A stretch of 64,000 bases of DNA from positions 297,794 to 361,793 of the forward strand of contig NZ_JANKMS010000007.1 of the NCBI RefSeq assembly GCF_024649945.1, in the 5' to 3' direction. Position 1 is the stretch's first letter. Every line of letters starts with the position of its first letter. Below are positions 44,725 to 53,878 of this stretch, piece after piece. A program made the position numbers and the translations under genes. Source of the stretch: Flavobacterium panacis. GTDB lineage: Bacteria; Bacteroidota; Bacteroidia; Flavobacteriales; Flavobacteriaceae. The notes under the pieces are model-generated. The model ran no database searches, was not told the origin of the DNA, and saw only the letters and a program-made list of their open reading frames with translations.

Positions 44725-46530
44725 TTAGAAGCAGTAAGTGTTTTCTGCAACTAATTTTTCTGCAATTTTTTCTCTCAACGCTACTACGTTTGGAAGATTA
44801 GTGTATTTTGTGAAACGTTTAAGTCCCATTAACATCATACGTTGTTCGTCTCCTTCAGAGAATGAAGCGATTCCCTCTTTTCCTCTTAAGTTTACAATAT
44901 CTACGGCTTTGTATAAGTATAATTTTGCCATTGCAATTTGCTCTTGAACTTTGTCTTCGCCTTGTGATTTAGCTAATTTCTCCGTTCTCAAGATGGTACT
45001 TTCAGCCATGTAGATTTCGATTAAGATATCAGCAGCAGCCATTAATAACTGTTGGTGAGAATCTAAATCTGGACCGTATTTTTGAACAGCGCTTCCTGCA
45101 ACCATTAAGAAAACTTTTTTCAAGTTTGCCACAATTACTTTTTCTTCTGAGAATAATTCAGAGAAATCAGGAGTATCAAAAGATGGAATTCCCATTAATT
45201 CTTCTTGAACTTTCATTGCAGGTCCAAGTAAATCAACGTGTCCTTTCATTGCTTTTTTGATCAACATACCTACAGAAAGCATTCTGTTGATTTCGTTTGT
45301 ACCTTCGTAAATACGAGCGATACGAGCATCTCTCCAAGCACTTTCCATTGGAGTATCTTCAGAGAATCCCATTCCGCCAAAAACCTGAATTCCTTCGTCA
45401 GAACAGTTTTGAACGTCCTCAGAAACCGCTACTTTCAAGATAGAACACTCGATAGCATATTCTTCAACACCTTTCAATTCTGCTTCTTGGTGAGAAGTTC
45501 CTTCAGCTTCACGAGCAGCGATTCTGTCTTCGATGTCTTTTGCAGCACGGTAAGAAGCACTTTCTCCAGCGTATGCGCTAGTTGCCATTTCAGCTAATTT
45601 AGAACGGATAGCTCCAAAAGATGAAATAGAAGTATTGAACTGAATTCTTTCGTTAGCATATTTTACAGCTCCAGAAGTAACTCTTCTTTGAGCATCTAAA
45701 CAAGCCGCAGCCAATTTAATACGTCCAACGTTTAAAGCATTCATAGCGATTTTGAAACCGTTTCCTCTTTCAGATAGCATGTTTTCAACTGGAACTTTTG
45801 TTTCGTTGAAGAAAACCTGACGAGTAGAAGAAGCACGGATTCCTAATTTATGCTCTTCTTCATTCATAGAAATTCCGTTTGAAGGATCGTTTTCTACGAT
45901 GAAGCCTGTAATATTTTTATCATCTCCAATACGAGCAAAAACGATGAAAACGCTACAGAAACCTGCATTCGAAATCCACATTTTTTGACCTGTAATTGAA
46001 TAATATTTTCCATCATCAGATAAAACTGCTTTTGTTTTTCCTGAGTTAGCATCAGATCCTGCGCCTGGCTCAGTTAAACAGTAAGCACCAAACCATTCTC
46101 CAGAAGCTAATTTTGGAACGTATTTTTTCTTTTGTTCCTCAGTTCCGTAAAGTGTAATTGGCATAGTTCCAATTCCGGTATGAGCACCAAAAGCAGTTGA
46201 GAAAGATCCAGTTGCTCCAGAAATGTAGTCACAAACCAACATTGTAGAAACGAATCCCATCCCTAATCCGCCGTACTCTTCTGGAACCGCAACTCCTAAA
46301 AGTCCCAATTCACCTGCTTTACGCATTGAAGATTCTGTATAAGCGTAATCTTTCTTTTCAAAACGATCTTTATGCGCCCATAATTCTTTGTCTACGAACT
46401 CTTTTACAGAGTCACGCATCATTAACTGCTCTTCTGAGAAATCTTCTGGAGTAAAGATATCTTCACATTTTGTTTCTTTAACCAAAAACTGACCACCACG
46501 AGTCACGTTTTTTTCGATTGTATCTGCCAT
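44725..46530 (-). CDS. acyl-CoA dehydrogenase
   Basis: 601 residues, longer than the 380-residue SCAD type, as in Bacteroidetes and some Gram-positive family members. FAD-binding signature Y-C-L-T-E-P-G-A-G-S-D-A, then W-I-S-N-A-G-F-C and a second signature Q-V-F-G-G-M-G-F-S-E-D-T-P. The C-terminal extension of about 150 residues is family-typical. Performs the first step of fatty-acid beta-oxidation, passing electrons to ETF. Last gene of the marR-fadN-like-thiolase operon. Confidence 0.93.
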   Translation of the reverse strand: MADTIEKNVTRGGQFLVKETKCEDIFTPEDFSEEQLMMRDSVKEFVDKELWAHKDRFEKKDYAYTESSMRKAGELGLLGVAVPEEYGGLGMGFVSTMLVCDYISGATGSFSTAFGAHTGIGTMPITLYGTEEQKKKYVPKLASGEWFGAYCLTEPGAGSDANSGKTKAVLSDDGKYYSITGQKMWISNAGFCSVFIVFARIGDDKNITGFIVENDPSNGISMNEEEHKLGIRASSTRQVFFNETKVPVENMLSERGNGFKIAMNALNVGRIKLAAACLDAQRRVTSGAVKYANERIQFNTSISSFGAIRSKLAEMATSAYAGESASYRAAKDIEDRIAAREAEGTSHQEAELKGVEEYAIECSILKVAVSEDVQNCSDEGIQVFGGMGFSEDTPMESAWRDARIARIYEGTNEINRMLSVGMLIKKAMKGHVDLLGPAMKVQEELMGIPSFDTPDFSELFSEEKVIVANLKKVFLMVAGSAVQKYGPDLDSHQQLLMAAADILIEIYMAESTILRTEKLAKSQGEDKVQEQIAMAKLYLYKAVDIVNLRGKEGIASFSEGDEQRMMLMGLKRFTKYTNLPNVVALREKIAEKLVAENTYCF

Positions 46531-46563
46531 GATTATGTTTTTTTTATATTTTGTTTTTGCTCA

Positions 46564-46669
46564 ATCTTGTCATTTCGACGAAGGAGAAATCACACTAGAA
46601 GCTCCGCAACGTAATGTGTCAATCTTTGTCGATTCTCGAGTGTGATTTCTCCTTCGTCGAAATGACAAA
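46564..46669. repeat. GTCATTTCGAC-family inverted repeat, copy 3
   Basis: The left arm TTGTCATTTCGACGAAGGAG (46564-46583) continues GAAATCACACT, and its reverse complement recurs at about 46638-46669. The intervening 50 bp are unique. It separates the acyl-CoA dehydrogenase gene from thiolase without breaking either. Confidence 0.75.
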
Positions 46670-46686
46670 TAGGAGAGAATACTTTC

Positions 46687-47868
46687 TTACAATACCTCGT
46701 AAATCCCTGCAGAACCCTGTCCAGTACCCACACACATGCTCACAATTCCATACTTGTTACCACGACGTTTCATCTCATCAAATAACTGAACAGAAAGTTT
46801 AGCACCTGTACAACCTAGAGGGTGTCCTAACGAAATTGCTCCACCGTTTACGTTTACGATATCTGGATTTAAACCTAATTCGCGAGTTACTGCTAAAGCT
46901 TGAGAAGCAAAAGCTTCGTTCAATTCGATTAATTCGATATCGTTCAATGTTAATCCTGCTTGTTTCAAGGCTTTCGGAATTGCTTTTACTGGCCCGATAC
47001 CCATAATTCTTGGCTCAACACCAGAAGAAGCAAAGTTTACCAAACGTGCAATTGGCTCAAGGTTTAATTCTTTTACCATTTCTTCGCTCATGATTAAAAC
47101 GAAAGCAGCACCATCACTCATTTGAGAAGAGTTACCAGCAGTTACACTTCCGTCAGCAGCGAAAACCGGTCTTAAACCTGCTAAAGCTTCTTTAGAAGTT
47201 CCAGCTCTTGGTCCTTCGTCTTTATTGACTACGTATGATTTCGTTTCTTTTTTACCATTTTCATTAATGAAAGTCTGCTCAACAGTAATTGGAACGATTT
47301 GTTTATCGAATTTTCCTTCTGCTTGTGCTTTTAAAGCTTTCATATGAGAATTGTATGCAAACTCATCCTGATCTTCTCTGGAAACATTATATTGTTTAGC
47401 AACCGCTTCGGCAGTTAAACCCATTCCCCAGTAGTAATCTTCGTGACCTGCAGCAGCAACTTTATAATCTGGAGTTGGTTTGTAACCTCCCATCGGAATA
47501 TAACTCATACTTTCTGCACCACCAGCAATGATGCAATCTGCCATTCCTGATTGAATTTTAGCAGTTGCCATTCCGATAGTTTCCAATCCAGATGCGCAGT
47601 AACGGTTTACTGTAACTCCAGGAACGTCTTCTACTTTTAATCCCATTAAAGAGATCAAACGACCAACGTTAAGTCCTTGTTCTGCTTCTGGCATTGCATT
47701 TCCAACCATAACGTCGTCAATACGTTTTTTGTCAAAATCAGGCAGTTCATTCATCATAAACTGAATGGTTTCAGCAGCTAATTCATCAGGTCTTTTAAAT
47801 CTAAAAACACCTTTTGGAGCTTTTCCAACTGCTGTTCTATATGCTTTTACTATATATGCTGTTTTCAT
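46687..47868 (-). CDS. acetyl-CoA acyltransferase (thiolase)
   Basis: 393 residues, typical thiolase length. Catalytic Cys in V-N-R-Y-C-A-S-G-L-E-T, second motif N-V-N-G-G-A-I-S-L-G-H-P-L-G-C-T-G-A and a final C-V-G-T-G-Q-G-S-A-G. Cleaves 3-ketoacyl-CoA in beta-oxidation. The gene upstream in the operon encodes the hydratase/dehydrogenase; a transposase gene lies between. Confidence 0.94.
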   Translation of the reverse strand: MKTAYIVKAYRTAVGKAPKGVFRFKRPDELAAETIQFMMNELPDFDKKRIDDVMVGNAMPEAEQGLNVGRLISLMGLKVEDVPGVTVNRYCASGLETIGMATAKIQSGMADCIIAGGAESMSYIPMGGYKPTPDYKVAAAGHEDYYWGMGLTAEAVAKQYNVSREDQDEFAYNSHMKALKAQAEGKFDKQIVPITVEQTFINENGKKETKSYVVNKDEGPRAGTSKEALAGLRPVFAADGSVTAGNSSQMSDGAAFVLIMSEEMVKELNLEPIARLVNFASSGVEPRIMGIGPVKAIPKALKQAGLTLNDIELIELNEAFASQALAVTRELGLNPDIVNVNGGAISLGHPLGCTGAKLSVQLFDEMKRRGNKYGIVSMCVGTGQGSAGIYEVL

Positions 47869-47895
47869 AATTCTTAATTGTTTTTTGATATTTTT

Positions 47896-48074
47896 AGGTC
47901 GCTCCTAAGGAGCTAATTTGCTGTTTTTTTAATTATATTTTCTACAAACAGATTGCCTCTCCGAGGCTGTTATATTATAAACCCATTATTGTTTTTGCCA
48001 AAACTGCCTCGGAGAGGCCTGCTGTTTGTAGCATCAATTTAGGTATGTGTTCAAAAGCTCCGTAGGAGCGACCT
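47896..48074. repeat. REP palindromes downstream of the RAYT gene
   Basis: Four palindromic units in mirror order: a AGGTCGCTCCTAAGGAGCT (47896-47914), b GCCTC-TCC-GAGGC (47955-47967) preceded by ACAAACAG, inverted b (48006-48018) followed by CTGTTTGT, inverted a AGCTCCGTAGGAGCGACCT (48056-48074). Units a and b recur once each on the other side of the transposase gene. This is a BIME-type arrangement of the transposase's own REP sequences. Confidence 0.85.
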
Positions 48075-48088
48075 GTTTTTGCTGTTTG

Positions 48089-48550
48089 TTATTCAATCCA
48101 ATCAAATAAATATTTCTCATCATATTCAATTTCAAATTTTTCTAAAAAAGAAAGGTATTCGTCTTTAAAAGTTTGTTTTTTATGATGTTCTTTTTGATTT
48201 AGAATATATTTCACCACATTATCCAAATGACTTTTCGAATAAGAAAAAGCTCCAAATCCTTCTTGCCAATTAAATTTTGTACTGATCCATTTATTATCAT
48301 TAATAAACTTTGATGAACCTGCTTTAATATCTCTTACTAAATCTGATAATGAAAGGTTTGGTTTCATTCCAATTAAAATATGAACGTGATCTGGCATTGC
48401 GAAAATTGATAATAATTTTTGATCCCTGTTTGAAACAATACCTGTTATAAATTTGTGTAATTCTTCACGGTTTTCTTCTTTTATTAAATTTGTTCTTCCT
48501 TTCACTGCAAAAACAATTTGAATATAAATTTGTGAATATGTATTAGCCAT
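48089..48550 (-). mobile_element. REP-associated tyrosine transposase (RAYT), IS200/IS605-like
   Basis: 153 residues. HUH nuclease motif H55-V-H57 (M-P-D-H-V-H-I-L-I-G) and the catalytic Tyr115 in V-V-K-Y-I-L-N-Q-K-E-H-H, as in IS200/RAYT Y1 transposases. Cuts single-stranded DNA at REP hairpins. It is flanked by the same palindromes on both sides (47896-48074 and 48557-48628) and lies in the same orientation as the fatty-acid operon genes, between fadN-like and thiolase. RAYTs are usually domesticated rather than mobile. Confidence 0.88.
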
Positions 48551-48556
48551 AATAAC

Positions 48557-48628
48557 AGGTCGCTCCTACGGAGCTAAATCAAAAAAAACATCATTTCATT
48601 TTCTACAAACAGGTTGCCTCTCCGAGGC
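48557..48628. repeat. REP palindromes upstream of the RAYT gene
   Basis: Unit a AGGTCGCTCCTACGGAGCT (48557-48575) and unit b GCCTC-TCC-GAGGC (48616-48628) preceded by ACAAACAG. Same order and orientation as the left-most pair on the far side of the transposase gene. Confidence 0.85.
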
Positions 48629-51019
48629 TTAGTTTCTTAATGGCTTCCCTTTAGTTAACATATACTGAATACGCTCAAGAGTTTTTCTTTCTGTACAAAG
48701 AGATAAGAAAGCCTCTCTTTCAATATCTAATAAATATTGTTCAGATACTAAAGTTGCTTCAGATAAATCACCTCCAGCCATTACGTAAGCCAATTTGTTA
48801 GCGATTTTCTTATCGTGTTCAGAAATGTATTTTCCAGCTTCCATTTGGTCAGTTCCCACTAAGAACATACCTAAAGCTTGTTTTCCTAGAACTTTAATAT
48901 CGTTTCTTCTAATTGGCTGTGTGTAACCTGCTTCCGCCATTAACAAGGCATGTTTCTTAGCTTCCGCAATCTGACGGTCTTTGTTTACTACGATAATATC
49001 TTTTCCGTGTTGTAAAAGTCCAGTGTCAAAAGCTTCGTAACCAGAAGTTGATACTTTTGCCATAGCGATAGTCAAGAAATACTCTTGAAGAACGTTCAAT
49101 TCCACATCATTTTTGCGGAATAAATCTGAAGCTCTTAAAGTCAATTCTTTAGAACCACCACCACCAGGGATAACTCCAACTCCAAATTCAACTAATCCCA
49201 TGTAGGTTTCTGCAGCAGCAACTACTTTATCAGCATGTAAACTCATTTCGCATCCACCACCAAAAGTCATTCCGTGAGGCGCAACGATTACTGGAATTGA
49301 AGAATAACGAACACGCATCATTGTATCTTGGAACAATTTAATTGCCATATTCAATTCGTCGTATTCCTGCTCAACTGCCATCATGAAAATCATTCCGATA
49401 TTAGCTCCAACAGAGAAATTCGCAGCTTGGTTTCCAATAACTAAACCTTGGTGTTCTTTTTCAGCTAATTCAATTGCTTTGTTAATCGCAGAAAGAACAT
49501 CACCACCAATCGTATTCATTTTAGATTGGAATTCTAAGTTTAAGATTCCGTCTCCTAAATCTTGGATAATGGCGCCGCTGTTGCTCCAAACTTTTTTGCT
49601 TTCGCGGATGTTGTTTAGAATAATGAATGAATCTTGTCCAGGAACTTTTACTTGAGATTTTGTTGGAAGGTTGTAGAAATAAGTAGCACCTTCTTTTACG
49701 GTATAGAAACTGTCGCTTCCAGAAGCCAGCATTTCGTTTACCCATGCAGCTGGCTCTAAACCTTCTGCTTTCATGATTTCGATTCCTTTTGCAACGCCAA
49801 TAGCATCCCAGATTTCGAATGGACCATTTTCCCATCCAAAACCAGCTTTCATAGCGTCATCAATTTTGTATAATTCGTCTGAGATTTCAGGAATTCTGTT
49901 TGAAACATAAGCAAACATTCCAGCGAAACTCTTGCGGTAGAATTCTCCTGCTTTGTCAGTACCTTTTACTAAAACTTTAAAACGATTAATAGGTTTATCG
50001 ATCGTTTTAGTTAATTCTAAAGTAGCAAAATTTGCTTTTTTTGCAGCGCGGTATTCTAATGTGTCTAAGTCAAGAGAAAGAATATCTTTATCTACTTTTT
50101 TGTAGAAACCTTGCCCAGTTTTGCTTCCTAACCAATTATTTTCCATCATTTTGTTGATGAAATCAGGAAGTTTAAACAATTCGTGTTGCTCATCGTTAGG
50201 GCAGTTTTCATAAATACCATTGGCAACGTGTACCAAAGTATCTAAACCAACAACGTCAACGGTACGGAAAGTAGCCGATTTTGGACGACCAATTACTGGT
50301 CCAGTCAATTTATCAACTTCTTCAATAGTTAATCCCATTTCTTTAACCAAATGGAATAAACTTTGAATTCCGTAAATACCAATTCTGTTTCCAATAAAAG
50401 CTGGAGTATCTTTAGCAACAACCGAAGTTTTTCCTAAGAATTTAGAACCGTATTCGTTTAAGAAATCCAATACTTCGTTTGAAGTTTTTGGACCAGGAAT
50501 AATTTCAAATAATTTTAAGTAACGTGCAGGGTTAAAAAAGTGCGTTCCGCAGAAGTGCTGTTGGAAATCTTCGCTTCTTCCTTCGCTCATAAAGTGAATT
50601 GGAATACCAGAAGTATTAGAAGTAACCAAAGTTCCCGGTTTACGGAATTTGTCGATTTGTTCGAATACTAATTTCTTAACATCCAAACGCTCTACAACAA
50701 CCTCGATAATCCAGTCAACATTAGCAATTTTTGCCATATCGTCTGTTGTATTTCCAGTTGTGATTCGGCTAGCGAATTTCTGACTGTAAATAGGAGAGGG
50801 TTTCGATTTTAATGAGTTCGCCAAATGGTCATTTACCACACGGTTGCGAACGGCTTTACTTTCAAGCGTTAATCCTTTTTTAGCTTCAGCTTCTGTCAAC
50901 TCGCGAGGAACGATGTCAAGCAGTAAAACTTCAACACCAATGTTGGCAAAATGACAAGCTATACCTGAACCCATAATTCCGGATCCAATTACAGCAACTT
51001 TTTTAATTGTGCGTTTCAT
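48629..51019 (-). CDS. 3-hydroxyacyl-CoA dehydrogenase / enoyl-CoA hydratase, FadN-like
   Basis: 796 residues. NAD-binding 3-hydroxyacyl-CoA dehydrogenase domain first (V-A-V-I-G-S-G-I-M-G-S-G, about 8-19; H-F-F-N-P-A near 160), a helical C-terminal dehydrogenase domain, then an enoyl-CoA hydratase domain near 500-690 (H-G-M-T-F-G-G-G-C-E-M). This dehydrogenase-first order is as in FadN, not FadB. Carries out steps two and three of beta-oxidation. Follows marR by 57 nt. Confidence 0.9.
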   Translation of the reverse strand: MKRTIKKVAVIGSGIMGSGIACHFANIGVEVLLLDIVPRELTEAEAKKGLTLESKAVRNRVVNDHLANSLKSKPSPIYSQKFASRITTGNTTDDMAKIANVDWIIEVVVERLDVKKLVFEQIDKFRKPGTLVTSNTSGIPIHFMSEGRSEDFQQHFCGTHFFNPARYLKLFEIIPGPKTSNEVLDFLNEYGSKFLGKTSVVAKDTPAFIGNRIGIYGIQSLFHLVKEMGLTIEEVDKLTGPVIGRPKSATFRTVDVVGLDTLVHVANGIYENCPNDEQHELFKLPDFINKMMENNWLGSKTGQGFYKKVDKDILSLDLDTLEYRAAKKANFATLELTKTIDKPINRFKVLVKGTDKAGEFYRKSFAGMFAYVSNRIPEISDELYKIDDAMKAGFGWENGPFEIWDAIGVAKGIEIMKAEGLEPAAWVNEMLASGSDSFYTVKEGATYFYNLPTKSQVKVPGQDSFIILNNIRESKKVWSNSGAIIQDLGDGILNLEFQSKMNTIGGDVLSAINKAIELAEKEHQGLVIGNQAANFSVGANIGMIFMMAVEQEYDELNMAIKLFQDTMMRVRYSSIPVIVAPHGMTFGGGCEMSLHADKVVAAAETYMGLVEFGVGVIPGGGGSKELTLRASDLFRKNDVELNVLQEYFLTIAMAKVSTSGYEAFDTGLLQHGKDIIVVNKDRQIAEAKKHALLMAEAGYTQPIRRNDIKVLGKQALGMFLVGTDQMEAGKYISEHDKKIANKLAYVMAGGDLSEATLVSEQYLLDIEREAFLSLCTERKTLERIQYMLTKGKPLRN

Positions 51020-51076
51020 AATTTGTTACTTGTTTGTTTTTTGCAGTTTTCGAATTATTTCTTGTCTCAGGAAATG

Positions 51077-51535
51077 CTATTCGTTTTCTGCGTTTTCTGT
51101 TTGATTAAATATGTTTTTGTCGTGAATCAATTCATTAATGATTTCCGAAACTTCGATAAAATGGCTCAGTTTTTCGTCTGAAACATGTTTTCTAACGGTC
51201 TCATTAAACTTCAGGACAGTATTTTTAGATAATTCTCTTTTTTCTTTTCCAAAATCCGTCAGATAGATTAAAACGCCTCTTCCGTCACTTGGATTTTTTT
51301 TGCGAACAATTAAACCTTTGTCTTCCATTGATTTTAATGTTCTTGTCAGGCTTGTAGCTTCCATTCCCATTCTTGGCCCTAAGGCTGTAGACGGAGTTCC
51401 ATCTTCCTTATCCATACTTAACAAAGCAAATCCCGTTGCCATTGTAGCATCGTATTTTGCAGCCTCTTCATTATACATTCTTGAAACAGCTTGCCATGTC
51501 GCTCTCAAAATATAATCTATCGTTTTGTCTTTCAT
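51077..51535 (-). CDS. MarR-family regulator of the fatty-acid operon
   Basis: 152 residues with the winged helix of MarR: L-G-P-R-M-G-M-E-A-T-S-L-T-R-T-L (recognition region) and the wing D-G-R-G-V-L-I-Y-L-T. First gene of the operon, 57 nt before the fadN-like gene. It likely represses beta-oxidation and releases DNA on binding an acyl-CoA, by analogy to other MarR-fad operons. The ligand is inferred. Confidence 0.85.
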   Translation of the reverse strand: MKDKTIDYILRATWQAVSRMYNEEAAKYDATMATGFALLSMDKEDGTPSTALGPRMGMEATSLTRTLKSMEDKGLIVRKKNPSDGRGVLIYLTDFGKEKRELSKNTVLKFNETVRKHVSDEKLSHFIEVSEIINELIHDKNIFNQTENAENE

Positions 51536-51755
51536 AGGTAACTATATCGATTTCAAATATAATCAAAAAATACTATGCATGCATATTATTTTTTCATAAA
51601 TTTTTGGTTAGTTAAATGATTCCCTTGATTTACTGGGGTTTGTGGTTATTTTATTTTGAAATATACTATTCTTTTTTGGGATTTTAACAATTTTTATAAA
51701 GTAAAAATTGGTTTATGATATTTATTTTAGATTTAATTCTGTATAATTCAAAAAA

Positions 51756-52793
51756 TCATGAGTTTGTTTCAGTGTTGTCTTTAGGTTCATATCTTGAAAT
51801 AGCCTGTTTTAAAATCTTTTTCATTCGGTTTCGTAAGCCTTCAGGTCTTAAAATTTCAATAGAATCTCCAAAGCCCAATAAAAGTCTTTCCATTTCATAA
51901 TTTGGCATAATAAATAAGTGAATGATAATGCTGTGATCTTCATTTTCTTTGATTAATCGCTGAGACGGATGCAGCGGTTTTGTAATGACATAAGGCGCAT
52001 TCGAAGCATCAATCCAAAGTTCAATACGTCGTGGCTGTAAACCAGAATTAACAGTTACACCAATAATATCTTTATAATATGATTCGGCATCAAAATCTTC
52101 TTCTATGTAAGGAAGGTTAAAATCGTAATCGATAGAAACGATTCTGTCCAAAGCCAAATTGGTAATAGGTTGCGTTGCTTTTTTCTTTCCGATTAAAAAC
52201 CACCGATTGTTGAATTCTTTCAATATAAAAGGATGAAAGTGAAATACAGTTTCTTCTCTCGATTTAAAAGATTTATAAGTAATAATCAAAACCATTTTTT
52301 TGATAATCGCCTGATAGATTTCATCTAAATAATGAAGTCCTTTCAGCTTTTCGTTTTTATCCAAATAAATAACAGGTTTGGTATGCGATTTTTCAGAATA
52401 GATTTTATCTTCCAATCGCTGTAAAATATCAGACACATCATTAAATAAAGAGAAATCTTTGAATTGTTTTAACATCGAAACGGTTTCAGTCAAAACATTC
52501 ATATCGGTTTCCGTCAATGGGATATCGGTTATTGAAAAATCTTCGTCTTCATATTTATAATATTTTTTATCGTAAACCACGATTGGCGCATTATAACCGA
52601 GTTTTTCACTTCGCATCAGCTGAATATCCATTTGAATGGTTCGTTTACTAATCGGAATATTTCGGCCTTCATACTCAGATAAGGCTTCAGAACAACATTC
52701 AATTAAATCTTCCAAAGTCCATTGCCTGTATTTATTCTGCAGACATTTGTCGATTATTTTATATCGAATTAAGGCGTTTTTGTTTTGTGACAT
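51756..52793 (-). CDS. WYL-domain transcriptional regulator, candidate controller of the RNA-repair island
   Basis: About 345 residues from the ATG at 52793 (M-S-Q-N-K-N-A-L-I-R-Y-K-I); eight upstream codons would run into the repeat. N-terminal HTH at about 8-70, a helical linker, and a WYL domain at about 140-330 (E-F-N-N-R-W-F-L-I-G-K-K and L-A-L-D-R-I-V-S-I-D). WYL domains bind nucleic acids or nucleotides and often control stress and defence systems. It lies next to the RNA-repair island whose promoters share a 23-bp palindrome; no such palindrome precedes this gene. Its link to them is inferred. Confidence 0.82.
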   Translation of the reverse strand: MSQNKNALIRYKIIDKCLQNKYRQWTLEDLIECCSEALSEYEGRNIPISKRTIQMDIQLMRSEKLGYNAPIVVYDKKYYKYEDEDFSITDIPLTETDMNVLTETVSMLKQFKDFSLFNDVSDILQRLEDKIYSEKSHTKPVIYLDKNEKLKGLHYLDEIYQAIIKKMVLIITYKSFKSREETVFHFHPFILKEFNNRWFLIGKKKATQPITNLALDRIVSIDYDFNLPYIEEDFDAESYYKDIIGVTVNSGLQPRRIELWIDASNAPYVITKPLHPSQRLIKENEDHSIIIHLFIMPNYEMERLLLGFGDSIEILRPEGLRNRMKKILKQAISRYEPKDNTETNS

Positions 52794-52810
52794 ACTATGT
52801 GTGGTTTTTG

Positions 52811-52944
52811 CTCGCAAAGTCGCTAAGACACAAAGTTTTGTTTCACGCAGATTGTGCAGATTTAAGCAGATTTTTTTTTTAATCTTTTTAATACTTTAAT
52901 CTGTGGCTAAAAAATAGAACTTTGCGTCTTAGCGACTTTGCGAG
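52811..52944. repeat. GCAAAGTCGCTAAGAC-family inverted repeat
   Basis: The left arm starts CTCGCAAAGTCGCTAAGAC (52811-52829) and continues CACAAAGTT; the right arm (52918-52944) is its reverse complement with one mismatch in 27. The interior contains TTTCACGCAGATT. Related sequence fills the end of the window (63613-64000). Confidence 0.75.
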
Positions 52945-52945
52945 A

Positions 52946-53569
52946 TTATTTTTTGCTTTCTAAATGACTTATCTCTTTTTCAATATTTCTTCTCGCTTTC
53001 TCTTCATACAAATTCCTAAACTCGTCTGTCTGAAAAATAAATTCATATTCCAGAAAATGTTTCAAAGCTTTTGCGCGTCCAGGTTTGTATAAAAAATCAG
53101 GATAAATGCGATATTCTTTTCTAATTTGTTCAAAATAGATTTTATAATCTTCCCAGTCTTTGGCAAGGATTTTCAAATCAAAATCAATTAACCAATTAAT
53201 ATCTTCATTTTCATTGTGAGCATGCAGTTGTGTTGCGCAAATTGCGTCAAAAACCAATTGTTTATTTAATTGATGTTTTTCAGATAGAATAGACAAAGCA
53301 AATTCGGCACTTTTCAATTCATTATCCTTTTTTGAAGCCGAATACACAATATCATGATAAAAAATAGAAAATAATATCTCATTCGGATTTTGAAGACGAT
53401 CGCTATAGGTTTCAAAACTCGTAATCATTTTTTCTAAATGCGCCAGATTATGATAATGCCTTGATTTTTTGGAATATGCCTTTTCTAAAACATTCCAGTT
53501 CTGCTGAATTTCATTAGCTGAAAAACCAATATTTAGAAGTAAGTCAGTATAAGATTTTTTTAAATTCAT
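52946..53569 (-). CDS. HD-domain predicted metal-dependent phosphohydrolase
   Basis: About 207 residues from the ATG at 53569 (M-N-L-K-K-S-Y-T-D-L-L); the longer open frame upstream reads through a REP element and lacks similarity. HD motif residues H-Y-H-N-L-A-H-L near 42-49, F-Y-H-D-I-V-Y near 75-81, and a late helical region. Resembles the COG4339 family of unknown HD hydrolases. Sits beside the WYL gene and the RNA-repair island; belonging to it is uncertain. Confidence 0.75.
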   Translation of the reverse strand: MNLKKSYTDLLLNIGFSANEIQQNWNVLEKAYSKKSRHYHNLAHLEKMITSFETYSDRLQNPNEILFSIFYHDIVYSASKKDNELKSAEFALSILSEKHQLNKQLVFDAICATQLHAHNENEDINWLIDFDLKILAKDWEDYKIYFEQIRKEYRIYPDFLYKPGRAKALKHFLEYEFIFQTDEFRNLYEEKARRNIEKEISHLESKK

Positions 53570-53582
53570 GTTAATAAGTGTT

Positions 53583-53757
53583 TGAATAGAGCTTCGGAGA
53601 AGCGAAATACTTATAGCTAATTTACAAGGCCAAATCGTAAAGCTCCAGCGGAGCGACACCTTATGCAAAATATTTCACCCCGCTGGGGCTCTTTGGTAGC
53701 AATCATAAAATAGCTATAAATATACCGTCCGCTGGGACTTAAATGATGTCGCTAGAT
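53583..53757. repeat. REP-like palindromes at the left edge of the RNA-repair island
   Basis: GCTCC-AGC-GGAGC (53642-53654) followed by GACACC matches the a-type REP unit of the RAYT (AGCTCC-nnn-GGAGCGACC). CCCCGCTGGGG (53678-53688) and related GC-rich palindromes lie to the right. No coding. Confidence 0.65.
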
Positions 53758-53790
53758 AAATGTTTTTCTCAAATTTAAAATTCTTTTTTC

Positions 53791-53829
53791 ACTGCGCAAA
53801 ATAATTGCGTAGTAGTTTTGAAATCTTTG
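53791..53829 (+). promoter_or_regulatory. palindromic operator and -7 box, copy O1
   Basis: ACTGCGCA-AAATAAT-TGCGTAGT (53791-53813), then 8 bp, then -7 box AATCTTTG (53822-53829). No obvious gene follows before O2, only 49 bp; it looks like a remnant of a duplicated unit. Confidence 0.75.
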
Positions 53830-53878
53830 CTCAAGAAATAAAACAAACAGTATTTCTAAAAAATGGAACAAAAATTTT

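Noticed and set aside
44738..45597. Plus-strand frames opposite acyl-CoA dehydrogenase
   Set aside because: Antisense shadows of a well-supported enzyme gene with no start context.
53570..53668. Upstream extension of the HD-domain protein by 33 residues
   Set aside because: The extension reads through REP-like palindromes and has no HD-family similarity; the internal ATG at 53569 fits better.
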